Shown: positions 16,407 through 24,559 of the stretch, one piece after another
Layout of the letters: every line of letters starts with the position of its first letter
How positions within the stretch are numbered: the stretch's first letter is position 1
Assembly (NCBI GenBank): GCA_016203455.1
Contig: JACQMR010000013.1
Location: forward strand, 1-35,437
DNA length: 35,437 bases
Direction of reading: 5' to 3'
DNA from: Candidatus Wildermuthbacteria bacterium
GTDB taxonomy: Bacteria; Patescibacteriota; Minisyncoccia; Minisyncoccales; UBA10102
Translations under genes and position numbers: made by a program
The notes under the pieces: generated by a model
Told to the model about the DNA's origin: nothing
The model's input: only the letters and a program-made list of their open reading frames with translations
Databases searched by the model: none

Positions 16407-16464
16407 CAAGCTAATAAGCGAGGAGTTAAGAATTAGCTTGTAGGATCTACAAACTACAAGCTAA
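16407..16464. promoter_or_regulatory. Operator-like inverted repeat upstream of clpB
   Basis: TTAGCTTGTAG (16433-16443) and CTACAAGCTAA (16454-16464) form a perfect 11-bp inverted repeat with a 10-nt centre. A third half-site CAAGCTAA (16407-16414) touches the -35 box. The ends TTAGC...GCTAA and the spacing recall the CIRCE operator of HrcA, but the inner bases differ. Confidence 0.55.
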
Positions 16465-16472
16465 CTTCCTCA

Positions 16473-17828
16473 TCACTCCGTTCGTTCCCCTAGGGTAACC
16501 GCAACCGTGAATTCCTTGCCCGCCCGAAGAATTTTAAGTGACACCTCCCTGCCCGGATCATATTTTTGTATAATCTTTGAAAGCGAGTTATCCTGCGTGA
16601 TTTTCTCGCCGTTAAACTCCAAAATGATATCCCCGGTCTTAAGTCCCGCGTTATCCGCTCCAGATCCCGGACTAATCGCGTTATCGCCCTCCTCCTTTGC
16701 CGACAACAAAGCGCCGTAAGACACGGGAAGGTCTTTATCCTCCGCAATCTTCTCTGAAATCAAGACATACTGAACGCCCAAAAACGGATACACAATCTTC
16801 CCTATGCGGGAGACCTGTTCAATATCTCGCATAACCCGGTTAACCGGAATGGCAAACCCGATGCTTTGCGCTCCCTGCGCCGTTGCCGTGTTCATGCCAA
16901 TCACCTCCCCGGCAAGATTCAGCAAAGGCCCGCCGGAATTTCCCGGGTTTATGGCGGCATCAGTTTGAATAATATCCTCCAGCGTTTCAAGAAAATTATT
17001 ATCCCCCGCGGCGGTAACCGTTCTTCCCAGGCCGGAAATAACCCCCACAGAAACAGTATTGCGAAACTCGCCCAGCGCGTTTCCTATGGCAACAACCGTC
17101 TGGCCGATCTGCAAAGAATCGGAGTTTCCTATGCTCACGAACGGAAAATCCCCTAGACCCGCGCTTTCTTTGCCGCCCGCCGAATTATTTCGTTCCACTT
17201 GTAAAACAGCGATGTCTTGCACCGGGTCTTTTGAAAGCACCTTAGCCGGATACGAATCTCCTTCCACCGTAAACACCGTGTATTCCGCCTTGTCATCCAG
17301 GACCACATGCTTGTTGGTTATCAGCATGCCTTCGGCAGACACGAAAAACCCGGTCCCCCCGCCGATCTCTTTTTTCTCGGTTCCCTTCTGCCTGTACTGG
17401 GGAATCTGAAAGAGATTCCCTCCAAACAACCCTCCAAATGGATCAGTGAAATACTGCTCCATAATCGGCACATCTTTTGAAATCACAATGCTCACCACCG
17501 CGGGAGAACTCGCTTTAACGACATCAATAATCTTTTGTTCTTGCGTTGTCTGTGGAGCGTACTCCTCTGCAGATCCTTCTTTCTGTTGGTCTGCATACAG
17601 CCCCGCCTTTTCAACTAATTTTGAAATCTTGTGGTAGGCAATGAGTCCGCCGGCTCCGCCCGCCAAAAGACCGCCCGCCAAAAAAACGCACGCCGCGATC
17701 GCGACTTGCTTGGTAAGAAACGGCGCGAAAAAACTCGCCGCCGATTTTTTTAGCGTCTCGCCGGCGCCGCTTTCCATTATTGGCGTTTCCTCCGTATTGC
17801 CCTCTTTGTCTGGCGGAATATCGTACAT
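16473..17828 (-). CDS. htrA: HtrA/DegP-type trypsin-like serine protease with PDZ domain
   Basis: The 451-aa protein has a cytoplasmic N-terminus, one membrane helix at about 41-66 (QVAIAACVFLAGGLLAGG), then an extracytoplasmic trypsin-like domain. The catalytic triad is visible as His174 (TNKHVV), Asp205 (DIAVL) and Ser298 (GNSGGP). One PDZ domain follows at about 350-445 (GADNAGLKTGDIILEFNGEK). It degrades or chaperones misfolded envelope proteins, useful for a cell carrying very large secreted proteins such as those encoded nearby. The family usually has one or two PDZ domains; this has one. It is followed by clpB, which has its own promoter. Confidence 0.96.
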   Translation of the reverse strand: MYDIPPDKEGNTEETPIMESGAGETLKKSAASFFAPFLTKQVAIAACVFLAGGLLAGGAGGLIAYHKISKLVEKAGLYADQQKEGSAEEYAPQTTQEQKIIDVVKASSPAVVSIVISKDVPIMEQYFTDPFGGLFGGNLFQIPQYRQKGTEKKEIGGGTGFFVSAEGMLITNKHVVLDDKAEYTVFTVEGDSYPAKVLSKDPVQDIAVLQVERNNSAGGKESAGLGDFPFVSIGNSDSLQIGQTVVAIGNALGEFRNTVSVGVISGLGRTVTAAGDNNFLETLEDIIQTDAAINPGNSGGPLLNLAGEVIGMNTATAQGAQSIGFAIPVNRVMRDIEQVSRIGKIVYPFLGVQYVLISEKIAEDKDLPVSYGALLSAKEEGDNAISPGSGADNAGLKTGDIILEFNGEKITQDNSLSKIIQKYDPGREVSLKILRAGKEFTVAVTLGERTE

Positions 17829-17863
17829 TGTCTATTCTCTTTCTGTCTTTTTATTACCTTTCC

Positions 17864-17893
17864 ATTATATTCCGCCCCTTTTCAGCCGGTCAA
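17864..17893 (-). promoter_or_regulatory. Candidate htrA promoter inside the 3' end of the cysteine desulfurase gene
   Basis: TTGACC (17888-17893) and a perfect TATAAT (17864-17869) are 18 nt apart on the minus strand. The start point would be about 29 nt before the htrA ATG at 17828. Confidence 0.55.
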
Positions 17894-19112
17894 GAGATGA
17901 TACCAAAGCTTTCACGCATCTTGCCGTTTCTGCCGCGGTTGTCGTTCTGCCCAATGAAATCCGCACGGAAGACAACGCTTCCTCTCTGCTGTACCCCATG
18001 GCAAGCAATACATGAGATGCCTCCTGCGAGCTTTCCGAACACGCCGATCCCGTAGAAACGCATACGCCCTTTTGATCCATGAGAAACACGACATCTTTAC
18101 CCTGAACTCCGGGAAGCCGAAGATGAATGTTGTTGGGAAGCCGATTTTTTACAGATCCGGTAATACGCGCCTCCGGAATTCTCGCCAGCGCGCTTTTGAC
18201 GCATCTGTCCCGCAATTGTCGCAAAGAAATGGAGCGCAGGCGTATCCTGGGATCTAAAAGCAAAGCGCACGCTTCCCCCATGCCCACGATGCCGGGTACA
18301 TTCTCCGTGCCCGACCTTCTGCCTTCTTCTTGTCCCCCGCCCAACAATAACGGAGAAAACTCAACGCCCTTTTTTGCATACAACGCTCCCGCTCCTTTAG
18401 GCCCGTATATCTTATGAGAACTCAAAGTAAGCAAATCAACTCCGAGTTTTTCCACAGAACAATCCAGGTAGTTCGCGGCCTGGGTGGCATCGGTGTGAAA
18501 AATAGTTTTTAGTTTGTAGTTTTTAGTTTTTAGAAAATCTCGAAGAACGCGGGAGATTTCGGCTATGGGCTGAACCGTGCCTATCTCGCTGTTGGCATAT
18601 TGAATGGAAACCAGCGCGGTATTGGGTGTAAGCGCGTCCGCGACATCGGAGGGCCGCACAAGACCTTCCGCGTCCGGCAATACATATGTGGCTTCAACTG
18701 CTCCGCGCTTTTCTAAATCCCGAATAGGCGCGAGCACCGATTCATGCTCAATGGCGGAAGTTATAATATGGGGCTTTTCACTAGTTTTTAATTGGTTTAC
18801 CCCGAGCAGTATAGAGGGGTAGTTTTTAGTTTTTAGATACGACTCCAAAACTGACTGAAGAATACCGTGAATGGCGAGGTTGTTTGCTTCTGTCGCTCCG
18901 CTGGTAAACACAACCTCGCCTGCGGAGCACGAAAGAAACGCGGCGACTTTTTCTCTCGCTTTTTCAATGCCAACCTTGGCCTGCTGTCCCAGCGCGTGAG
19001 AAGAAGACGGATTGCCGTAGGAATTCTTTAAAAACGGCATCATGGCTTTAAGCGCCCGCGGATCGGCGGGCGTAGCCGCGGCATAGTCCATGTACACGGG
19101 GCGTTTGCTCAT
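17865..19112 (-). CDS. iscS: Cysteine desulfurase (NifS/IscS class)
   Basis: This PLP enzyme takes sulfur from cysteine for Fe-S clusters or tRNA thiolation. Visible residues are the N-terminal YMDYAAATP, His123 (IEHES), Asp208 (FHTDATQ), the PLP lysine Lys234 (SSHKIYGPKG), RSGTEN, and the persulfide cysteine Cys358 (STGSACSES). The 415-aa length is slightly long, mainly because of a Lys/Leu-rich insert at about 91-113 (SYLKTKNYP...). A similar LKTKNYKLKT string recurs at about 194-203. These are encoded by AAAAACTAAAAACT-type repeats and look like repeat DNA taken into the gene. The subclass (IscS, NifS or SufS) is not settled from motifs. Its ATG overlaps the glycosyltransferase stop (ATGA), so they are translationally coupled. 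No IscU or other Fe-S scaffold is next to it. Confidence 0.95.
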   Translation of the reverse strand: MSKRPVYMDYAAATPADPRALKAMMPFLKNSYGNPSSSHALGQQAKVGIEKAREKVAAFLSCSAGEVVFTSGATEANNLAIHGILQSVLESYLKTKNYPSILLGVNQLKTSEKPHIITSAIEHESVLAPIRDLEKRGAVEATYVLPDAEGLVRPSDVADALTPNTALVSIQYANSEIGTVQPIAEISRVLRDFLKTKNYKLKTIFHTDATQAANYLDCSVEKLGVDLLTLSSHKIYGPKGAGALYAKKGVEFSPLLLGGGQEEGRRSGTENVPGIVGMGEACALLLDPRIRLRSISLRQLRDRCVKSALARIPEARITGSVKNRLPNNIHLRLPGVQGKDVVFLMDQKGVCVSTGSACSESSQEASHVLLAMGYSREEALSSVRISLGRTTTAAETARCVKALVSSLDRLKRGGI

Positions 19113-19819
19113 GCGCTTTCTTTCTTTTCTTTCTTATGCCCAAACCGGTACTTAAAAATATCCGACTTAATAGGCCCGATAAATGTCATGTACAACTCGG
19201 CCAAAAAATACTGGATCATGATTTTTCCCATGTCTGCTTCTGCTCTGCGGGGGGAGGCGTAAAACCACACATTTGTTAAAAATCCGAACTTCCCCTGCCT
19301 GGCGCACGCCCGCACATATTCAAAATCCTCGCCGAGCTTTAGCGTTTCGTCAAATCCCGACACCTTTTCATGCACCCATCTCCGAGCAACAATGCAGTTG
19401 GTCGCGTGGGGATAAAATTTCTCGGTGCTTTTAAAATACAGCGTATATAACTTTTCAAAAACGCGGTACAGGGGCTTTTTGCTCGGTATTCTCATGGAAC
19501 ACCCAGCGATATCAAGACGCTTTTGCTCAAACTGGGAAATGAACTTTTTTAAGAAACCCGGGGATAAAAAAGCATCCGCGTCAAGAAAAATGAAAATGTC
19601 TCCCCGCGCCGCCTTCGCTCCCTCGTTTCTCCCTTTTCCCGGCATTCCTCCTTTTACCACCTTGCAGTCAAACTCTTTTGCTATTTCTACGGTTCTGTCT
19701 TTTGAGCCGGCGTCCGCCACTATAATCTCCAAATCTTTCACCCCCTGATTCCTCACGGATCTCAAGGCCCTGGGAAGATACCCTTCCTCGTCCAAAGTTG
19801 GGATGATAACGCTTATCAT
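19109..19819 (-). CDS. Glycosyltransferase family 2
   Basis: The start is placed at 19819 (MISVIIPTLDEE), where the ATG overlaps the methyltransferase TGA (ATGA); the longer 269-aa ORF in the track would extend 33 codons into that gene. The 236-aa protein has the GT-A fold order: IPTLDEEGYLPRAL, IVADAGSKDRT, the metal-binding FLDADAF, and GFDETLKLGEDFEYVRACARQG near the acceptor site. It transfers a sugar from a nucleotide donor, probably to a lipid or envelope glycan on the inner face of the membrane. A hydrophobic patch near the C-terminus (YFLAELYMTFIGPI) may associate with membrane. The substrate is not predictable. Confidence 0.92.
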   Translation of the reverse strand: MISVIIPTLDEEGYLPRALRSVRNQGVKDLEIIVADAGSKDRTVEIAKEFDCKVVKGGMPGKGRNEGAKAARGDIFIFLDADAFLSPGFLKKFISQFEQKRLDIAGCSMRIPSKKPLYRVFEKLYTLYFKSTEKFYPHATNCIVARRWVHEKVSGFDETLKLGEDFEYVRACARQGKFGFLTNVWFYASPRRAEADMGKIMIQYFLAELYMTFIGPIKSDIFKYRFGHKKEKKESA

Positions 19820-20472
19820 GATTTTTCCAGCACAAACAGCACATGCCGCGTAAACGCGTGTTTCGTTACGCGCTTTTCCAAGATCCGCAAAGAAAGGTCC
19901 GCGAAGATTTTTTCCCATTCTTCCACCTTTTTATAGTTATAGGGCATATTCATCTTATGGGGATCGGAAATAAAAAATACGGCGTTAGAAATAAAGTCGT
20001 TAAAACATGTAAATGCCCGTCCAAGCGAAGACGCGTAGGTATCTTCGTAAATGACTACGCGCTTGTCTGCCGCGCGGACGGCTTCTTGCAAGACCCGCAA
20101 AGGATCTTCGCAATGATGCAACACGAACAAGAGCAAAGAGACATCAAACGATCCGTCCGGAAACGGGAGGTTCCTGCCGTCATACACCGTGAGAGAGAGA
20201 TTGGTTTTATTGAGATCCGCCACATCCACCAGCGTTACCTTCGCGCCTTTTTCTTTCGCGAGACCTTCTCCCACCCAACCCCCGCCAGCTCCAATATCTA
20301 ACACCCGTTCGCCAGGAGAAATAAAAGGGCCGATTAAGCGAATCATGAGAGGCGCCCACCATAACCGCCCCGCCCTGGCCATAATAAAATCTAAAAAAGG
20401 AATGGTCATGAACTGTGTTTTCAATTTCTCAATTTTTAATTTCTCATCAATTCCTAATGTTCTAATGGTCAA
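19816..20472 (-). CDS. SAM-dependent methyltransferase (class I)
   Basis: The SAM-binding motif VLDIGAGGGWVG lies at about residues 58-69, with the acidic residue of motif II in VTLVDVADLN and a motif LPFPDGSFDVSLLLFVLHHCEDP that is characteristic of Methyltransf_11. The listed 218-aa start is doubtful. The first 21 residues (KLKIEKLKTQF) are coded by the same AAATTGAAAATTAG-type repeat seen in other spacers, so ATG 20409 (MTIPFLDFIMARAG) may be the true start. The acceptor is unknown; genes on both sides suggest a glycan, lipid or quinone-like molecule. It overlaps the glycosyltransferase start by 4 nt. Confidence 0.88.
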   Translation of the reverse strand: MTIRTLGIDEKLKIEKLKTQFMTIPFLDFIMARAGRLWWAPLMIRLIGPFISPGERVLDIGAGGGWVGEGLAKEKGAKVTLVDVADLNKTNLSLTVYDGRNLPFPDGSFDVSLLLFVLHHCEDPLRVLQEAVRAADKRVVIYEDTYASSLGRAFTCFNDFISNAVFFISDPHKMNMPYNYKKVEEWEKIFADLSLRILEKRVTKHAFTRHVLFVLEKS

Positions 20473-20513
20473 ACAAGGCGCGAAGCTACATGGCTGAATG
20501 GTTATATGGTTAA

Positions 20514-20774
20514 GAATGGCGCTACCGGCTCAAAACAATCTTCTCGCTCTATCCCACATGGCTGAATCGCCCCGGGTTGTTTTGAGCCAGTACCACCGTT
20601 CGTCGCTCTCGCTCCTTAACAACCTTCGGTTTTTAATATTTTTCCACCACGGGAGGATACCCAATCCTCCCGACCCCTCCTGTGCGAATGGCGCTACAGG
20701 CTCAAAACAATCTTCTCGCTCTATCCCACATGGCTGAATCGCCCCGGGTTGTTTTGAGCCAGTACCACCATTCG
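20514..20774. repeat. 89-bp direct repeat: duplicated gene tail with 12-bp inverted ends
   Basis: Copies at 20514-20602 and 20686-20774 (offset 172 bp) are nearly identical. The right copy is the end of the glycoside-hydrolase-like gene (WYWLKTTRGDSAMWDRARRLF-stop); the left copy encodes the same peptide but lies outside any gene. Each contains GGCTCAAAACAA and its exact complement TTGTTTTGAGCC about 37 bases apart. Confidence 0.93.
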
Positions 20775-21691
20775 GATCCCCAGAGATAAAATTCGGAAAG
20801 TCCGGTGCGTCCGGCAAAATCAATGACTTCCTGAAATTTCTCCGGGTTCATGGTAATGCTCTGCTCCTCCGCGGACGCCATGCTCACAAACACGGGAGTC
20901 CAGGGCTCCGCCTGCAATTCTCCCACGAAAACCTCCTTGCCAAAAAACAAACGGATCAGTTCGGCTTTCCGGTAATAAAACACCGGAGGAAACGGATACT
21001 CCACATACCTTTTCAAAAAATCAAACCACGCTCTTTTGTACATGGTAACCGCCACTTTGTCTCCAATTTTGGCCGCCCGTATCCACAAGGAAAGCTCTCC
21101 GCTGTCTGAAGTAAACACGGGGCGGGAAACATCTATAGATTGTACCAGCGCAATCTCTTTTTGCAAGAACCGCGCGTCCGTCTTGGGACATTCCCCAAAA
21201 GGAAAAAGCGGCTCGTTTTCAACCTGCCATCCCGCGACAGATTCATTATCCGCGACATGGACGACAACCGCGGAAAGCATGCGCAATATCGCTTCCTGCC
21301 TGCCCTTTTCCGAGAGTTCTTTCGCCCATAACGGAATGTGGCATTCCGGCCACCTTGGGGTTTTCATGCCTACGGCGAGTATCACTTTTGCCCCGCGCGC
21401 CCTTGCCATGTCCATCTGCCAGTCAAGATCGTGAAAATCAAAAACGCCCGGCTCTTTTTCCAGCATATCCCAGGACAAAGCCAGTTTCACGCGCCTTGCC
21501 CCCAAATCCTCCAGCAAAGCGCTGTACGCCTCTTTCCAGTCAAGACCGAGATGTTCCGCATGTTTTTGCGAAAAATTCACGCCCCATGAAATTTCGGGCG
21601 GCGCCGGAGCGCTCCCTAAAAACAGGTACGCGAACGACGCTCCGCCTAAGGCGAAACATGCGCCCAATATGACAAGAACGGCGCGCTTCAT
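20702..21691 (-). CDS. Glycoside-hydrolase-like TIM-barrel protein, membrane-anchored or secreted
   Basis: The 329-aa protein begins with MKRAVLVILGACFALGG, a signal sequence or anchor. A (beta/alpha)8 hydrolase pattern follows: LGARRVKLALSWDMLEKEPGVFDF at the second strand, the acid/base candidate Glu160 in WQVENEP, and Glu258 or Glu262 in VGELQAEPW as the nucleophile candidate. Its end, GSEWWYWLK, matches the aromatic eighth strand of such folds. The family is close to GH5/GH42-type clan A enzymes; I cannot assign a number. It probably cuts or rearranges an envelope or environmental glycan. Its ATG overlaps the TGA of the upstream GT28-like gene (ATGA), so the two are made together. Its last codons are duplicated downstream. 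Confidence 0.82.
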   Translation of the reverse strand: MKRAVLVILGACFALGGASFAYLFLGSAPAPPEISWGVNFSQKHAEHLGLDWKEAYSALLEDLGARRVKLALSWDMLEKEPGVFDFHDLDWQMDMARARGAKVILAVGMKTPRWPECHIPLWAKELSEKGRQEAILRMLSAVVVHVADNESVAGWQVENEPLFPFGECPKTDARFLQKEIALVQSIDVSRPVFTSDSGELSLWIRAAKIGDKVAVTMYKRAWFDFLKRYVEYPFPPVFYYRKAELIRLFFGKEVFVGELQAEPWTPVFVSMASAEEQSITMNPEKFQEVIDFAGRTGLSEFYLWGSEWWYWLKTTRGDSAMWDRARRLF

Positions 21692-22977
21692 AACGCTCGG
21701 AGCAACCGTTCAATATTTCTTGTCCCCTGTTTTTCCATTTCTATGAACCCCTGCATGGCGCATTCGGCAAACACGCCCGCATCCAAAAAATCCTTAAACC
21801 ACTCCGCCGCGTATCGTATGTCAAGCTGGGCAACAGCTGACCCCGTGGCAAGCAACCATTCCTGATTTCTCACTTCTTGAGATCCAATGGGAGGCGTCAA
21901 AAGCAGGGGAATGCCCAAACCCGCGTAAAACGAAAGTTCCGAAGGTTTGGTCCACAGAATATCCGATTTCTCTACGGCAAGATCAAACGACTTGAAATAC
22001 TCCTGTTCCCGCTCTTCATAAAGCACCTCAACCTGAAATCTCTCGTACTTCATATCTTCCGCTTTTTTGCGCAAACGATCCGCCGCCCTCGCATGAGTGC
22101 CGGCAGAAACGCGCAGAACAATCTGCCCGGAACGCAACAGCGGTTCAAGATATTCCAAAAGTCCCGACGCAATATCTTCTTGAGCTCCGGCCCCTCCTAT
22201 GGCAAAAATCACCGCGGGCGGCTCTTTTTTCCCGGGGATTTCCGGGACCCTGCCAAGATACCTGCGCGCGACATCCGAATATCTGGCGAGATATTTTCTT
22301 GAAGGATCCAAGCGAACCAAACGCCTCCGCAAATCTTCCTTTAACGCAAGCAGACCGTCTTGCCCGGAAAAACTCTCCGGCAAAGGGAAGCCCGTAAGCG
22401 AGATATTGCGTTCCGGCACGCCGTATTGAGCCAGACGACCCGCGGCTCGTTCCGTTGTCGCGGCGTACCGTATTCTTGTTTTCTTCGGGACAAGAGGCGC
22501 CCACGCCCTTGTGGCATCCGCGTCCGTAACCACGGCCACAAGCTCTCCCGGATAATTGAAATACTCGGCCATAAACAGCGGGATAGGGTATGTGGCAATC
22601 ACGGGAAGGGGTTTTTCGGCGAGCTTTTTTACAAAATGCCTGCCCCAGTTCTTCTTTTCCATCAAAGCCCACACGGCTCTCACATGGAACCCCGCCGTTT
22701 CCACCTCCTGCTCTTTGGGGTAAAAATCCCGTATGGCCATGGTTCTGTCCATAAAAGAAAACACGACATCCCCGAGTAAGGGAACTTTTTTAAACCTGGA
22801 AATAAATTCGTACACCCTTCGCGTCTCTCTCCACAAAAGCCGGTCTGCCGCGGGCATGCCCTGATAATCGTCCGCGTTCATCACTCTATGAAACCTCGCG
22901 AGATGGCGCAGATGAAACGCCGCGCGCTCGTGCCCGTATCCCATGCTTACCGCGACCACCCATGCTTTTTCTGCCAT
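21688..22977 (-). CDS. GT28/MurG-like glycosyltransferase (GT-B fold)
   Basis: The N-terminus VVAVSMGYGHERAA has the GxGHxxAA loop shared by MurG, monogalactosyldiacylglycerol synthases and UgtP-type diacylglycerol glucosyltransferases. The middle has ATYPIPLFMAEYF and VVTDADATRAWAP, and the C-terminal domain begins FAIGGAGAQEDIASGLLEYL, the donor-binding Rossmann half. The motif KPSELSFYAGLGIPLLLTPPIGSQE matches the acceptor and donor site of GT28 enzymes (PSEL then GIP). At 429 aa it is longer than MurG. A role in glycolipid or lipid-linked sugar synthesis is inferred. The spacer to comEC upstream (22978-23107) is AT-rich repeat (AAATTGAAAATTAGGAATT). Confidence 0.85.
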   Translation of the reverse strand: MAEKAWVVAVSMGYGHERAAFHLRHLARFHRVMNADDYQGMPAADRLLWRETRRVYEFISRFKKVPLLGDVVFSFMDRTMAIRDFYPKEQEVETAGFHVRAVWALMEKKNWGRHFVKKLAEKPLPVIATYPIPLFMAEYFNYPGELVAVVTDADATRAWAPLVPKKTRIRYAATTERAAGRLAQYGVPERNISLTGFPLPESFSGQDGLLALKEDLRRRLVRLDPSRKYLARYSDVARRYLGRVPEIPGKKEPPAVIFAIGGAGAQEDIASGLLEYLEPLLRSGQIVLRVSAGTHARAADRLRKKAEDMKYERFQVEVLYEEREQEYFKSFDLAVEKSDILWTKPSELSFYAGLGIPLLLTPPIGSQEVRNQEWLLATGSAVAQLDIRYAAEWFKDFLDAGVFAECAMQGFIEMEKQGTRNIERLLRAL

Positions 22978-23107
22978 ATACGCTAAAATTTTTAATTCCT
23001 AATTTTCAATTTCCAATCTTTTCCGTTCTTTCCAGAGGCGGACGCGCCTTTGGCGCGCGTTTTTGGTTATTCGCCATTTGTTATCGGTTATTGTTTGATC
23101 ATATCAT

Positions 23108-24559
23108 TCAAACCGCCTTATGCGGAAACTGTTCGCGCTCGTTTCGGCGCCAGCACGCTATACCGGCGGCAATGCTCAACGGAACAACCAACAAAACAAG
23201 CGCCTGCGGGACTGCGACAGACGCAAACGGAACGCGGGCGAATACTCCAATCGCCCACAGCATAAAAGACAGCAAAGCGTACGCGGGCAAAGCCAAAAAT
23301 CCCGACAAAAACGAAACCGCCGTGCCTGCCGCGATCAGCGCGGACCCGAACACGAAAAGCACGGGCAACAAGGGAACAATCAGCAAATTTGGCAAAACGG
23401 AAATAACGGAAAACGAACCGAATGAAAGCGCCAACACGGGAAAGGTGAACACCTGCGAAGCAAGCGTCATGCCCAATATCTCGCGTATGCCGTTATTCCT
23501 AAAAACTTTTTCAAACACTCGTTTCAAAAAAGGCAAAAACACGGCAATCCCGAGAACGGCCAAAAATGAAAGCTGAAATCCGGCGTCATACCGGGCAAGA
23601 AAGGGCTTGAACAACAGCATTGCCGCGGCGGAAACGGCAAGCATGCGCAGGGAATCATTCCTCCTGCCCGTCATTCCCCCCGCAAAGAATGCCCCTCCCA
23701 TAATGGCGGATCTCACCGCGGATGCCTGGAATCCCGTAAGCAAAATATACAAAAAAACGAATAGAATGGTTCCCGCGTACGCGTGCCGCCTTCCCAATCC
23801 CATGGCTAAAAACAAAAATCCTATCATGGACGCGAACAACGCCACATGCATGCCCGAAATAGCTATGATATGGCGCGTTCCCGTCGCGTTCAAATCCGTT
23901 TTCATATCCTCGGGCAAAAATCTGTCTCCCAAAAACATGGCGCTCGCCACAAAGGACTCGGGCGCCGGAATGCTTTTCTCTATTGTTGAACGAAACGCCC
24001 GGCGCAGTTCTTCAAAAAAAGAACGGCCCGGCTCCGCGACTTCAATCTCCGGGCGAAACATGGTCCACAAAACCCCGTCTTTAAAAAGGAACATGCGATA
24101 GTCAAAATCATCAAAAGACGGGGGGATTTCCAGCTCGCCTTTCACGAAAACCCGGTCTCCCCGGCGAAGATTGGAAAACATATCCGTAAATACCAGAACC
24201 TTCCCCGGAATTTTTCCGGCAGGACCTGTCGGATCCACGACTACCCTGTCGTATCCGTTTTCCGCGTATGCCTCCCGAAGAACCGCCGCCTCAAATTCAA
24301 CGCGCGCCTCTTGTTGCATGCCGACTGGAATCCCTTCTCGCTCTTGATGCGCCCGCAAAAATCCGAGGGATGCCATCAAAAGCAATATAGCTGGAGCAAC
24401 CGCCTTTTTTCTTCTCCAAAACACGCCAAAAAAAGCTATGCTCAACGCAATGATGCCGAACGAAACAAACAAAGGAATAACAACAAAAACAGCGAGAATG
24501 ACTCCCGCCGCGAAAGAGACGCTCCCCCAAAACACAAACCAAGCCCAAGAAAACGGCAT
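23108..24559 (-). CDS. comEC: ComEC/Rec2-type DNA uptake channel, membrane part only
   Basis: The track start at 24562 is a GTG; the ATG one codon later (24559, TGATG overlap with ftsZ) is the likelier start. N-terminal helices are followed by an OB-like DUF4131 domain (RRGDRVFVKGELEIPPSFDDFDYRMFL). Then comes the Competence core with many helices and the signature ATGTRHIIAISGMHVALFASMIGFL and GFQASAVRSAIMGG. This is the inner-membrane channel for incoming single-stranded DNA. It ends after about 483 residues, so the C-terminal metallo-beta-lactamase-like nuclease domain of long ComEC proteins is absent. Such short forms exist in other bacteria. Natural uptake of DNA fits a CPR cell that lacks nucleotide synthesis, which is inference. 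Confidence 0.94.
   Translation of the reverse strand: MPFSWAWFVFWGSVSFAAGVILAVFVVIPLFVSFGIIALSIAFFGVFWRRKKAVAPAILLLMASLGFLRAHQEREGIPVGMQQEARVEFEAAVLREAYAENGYDRVVVDPTGPAGKIPGKVLVFTDMFSNLRRGDRVFVKGELEIPPSFDDFDYRMFLFKDGVLWTMFRPEIEVAEPGRSFFEELRRAFRSTIEKSIPAPESFVASAMFLGDRFLPEDMKTDLNATGTRHIIAISGMHVALFASMIGFLFLAMGLGRRHAYAGTILFVFLYILLTGFQASAVRSAIMGGAFFAGGMTGRRNDSLRMLAVSAAAMLLFKPFLARYDAGFQLSFLAVLGIAVFLPFLKRVFEKVFRNNGIREILGMTLASQVFTFPVLALSFGSFSVISVLPNLLIVPLLPVLFVFGSALIAAGTAVSFLSGFLALPAYALLSFMLWAIGVFARVPFASVAVPQALVLLVVPLSIAAGIACWRRNEREQFPHKAV

Noticed and set aside
20530-20823. 97-aa minus-strand ORF across the duplicated tail
   Set aside because: It is a frame-shifted reading of the hydrolase gene end joined to the duplicate; nothing supports it as a gene.
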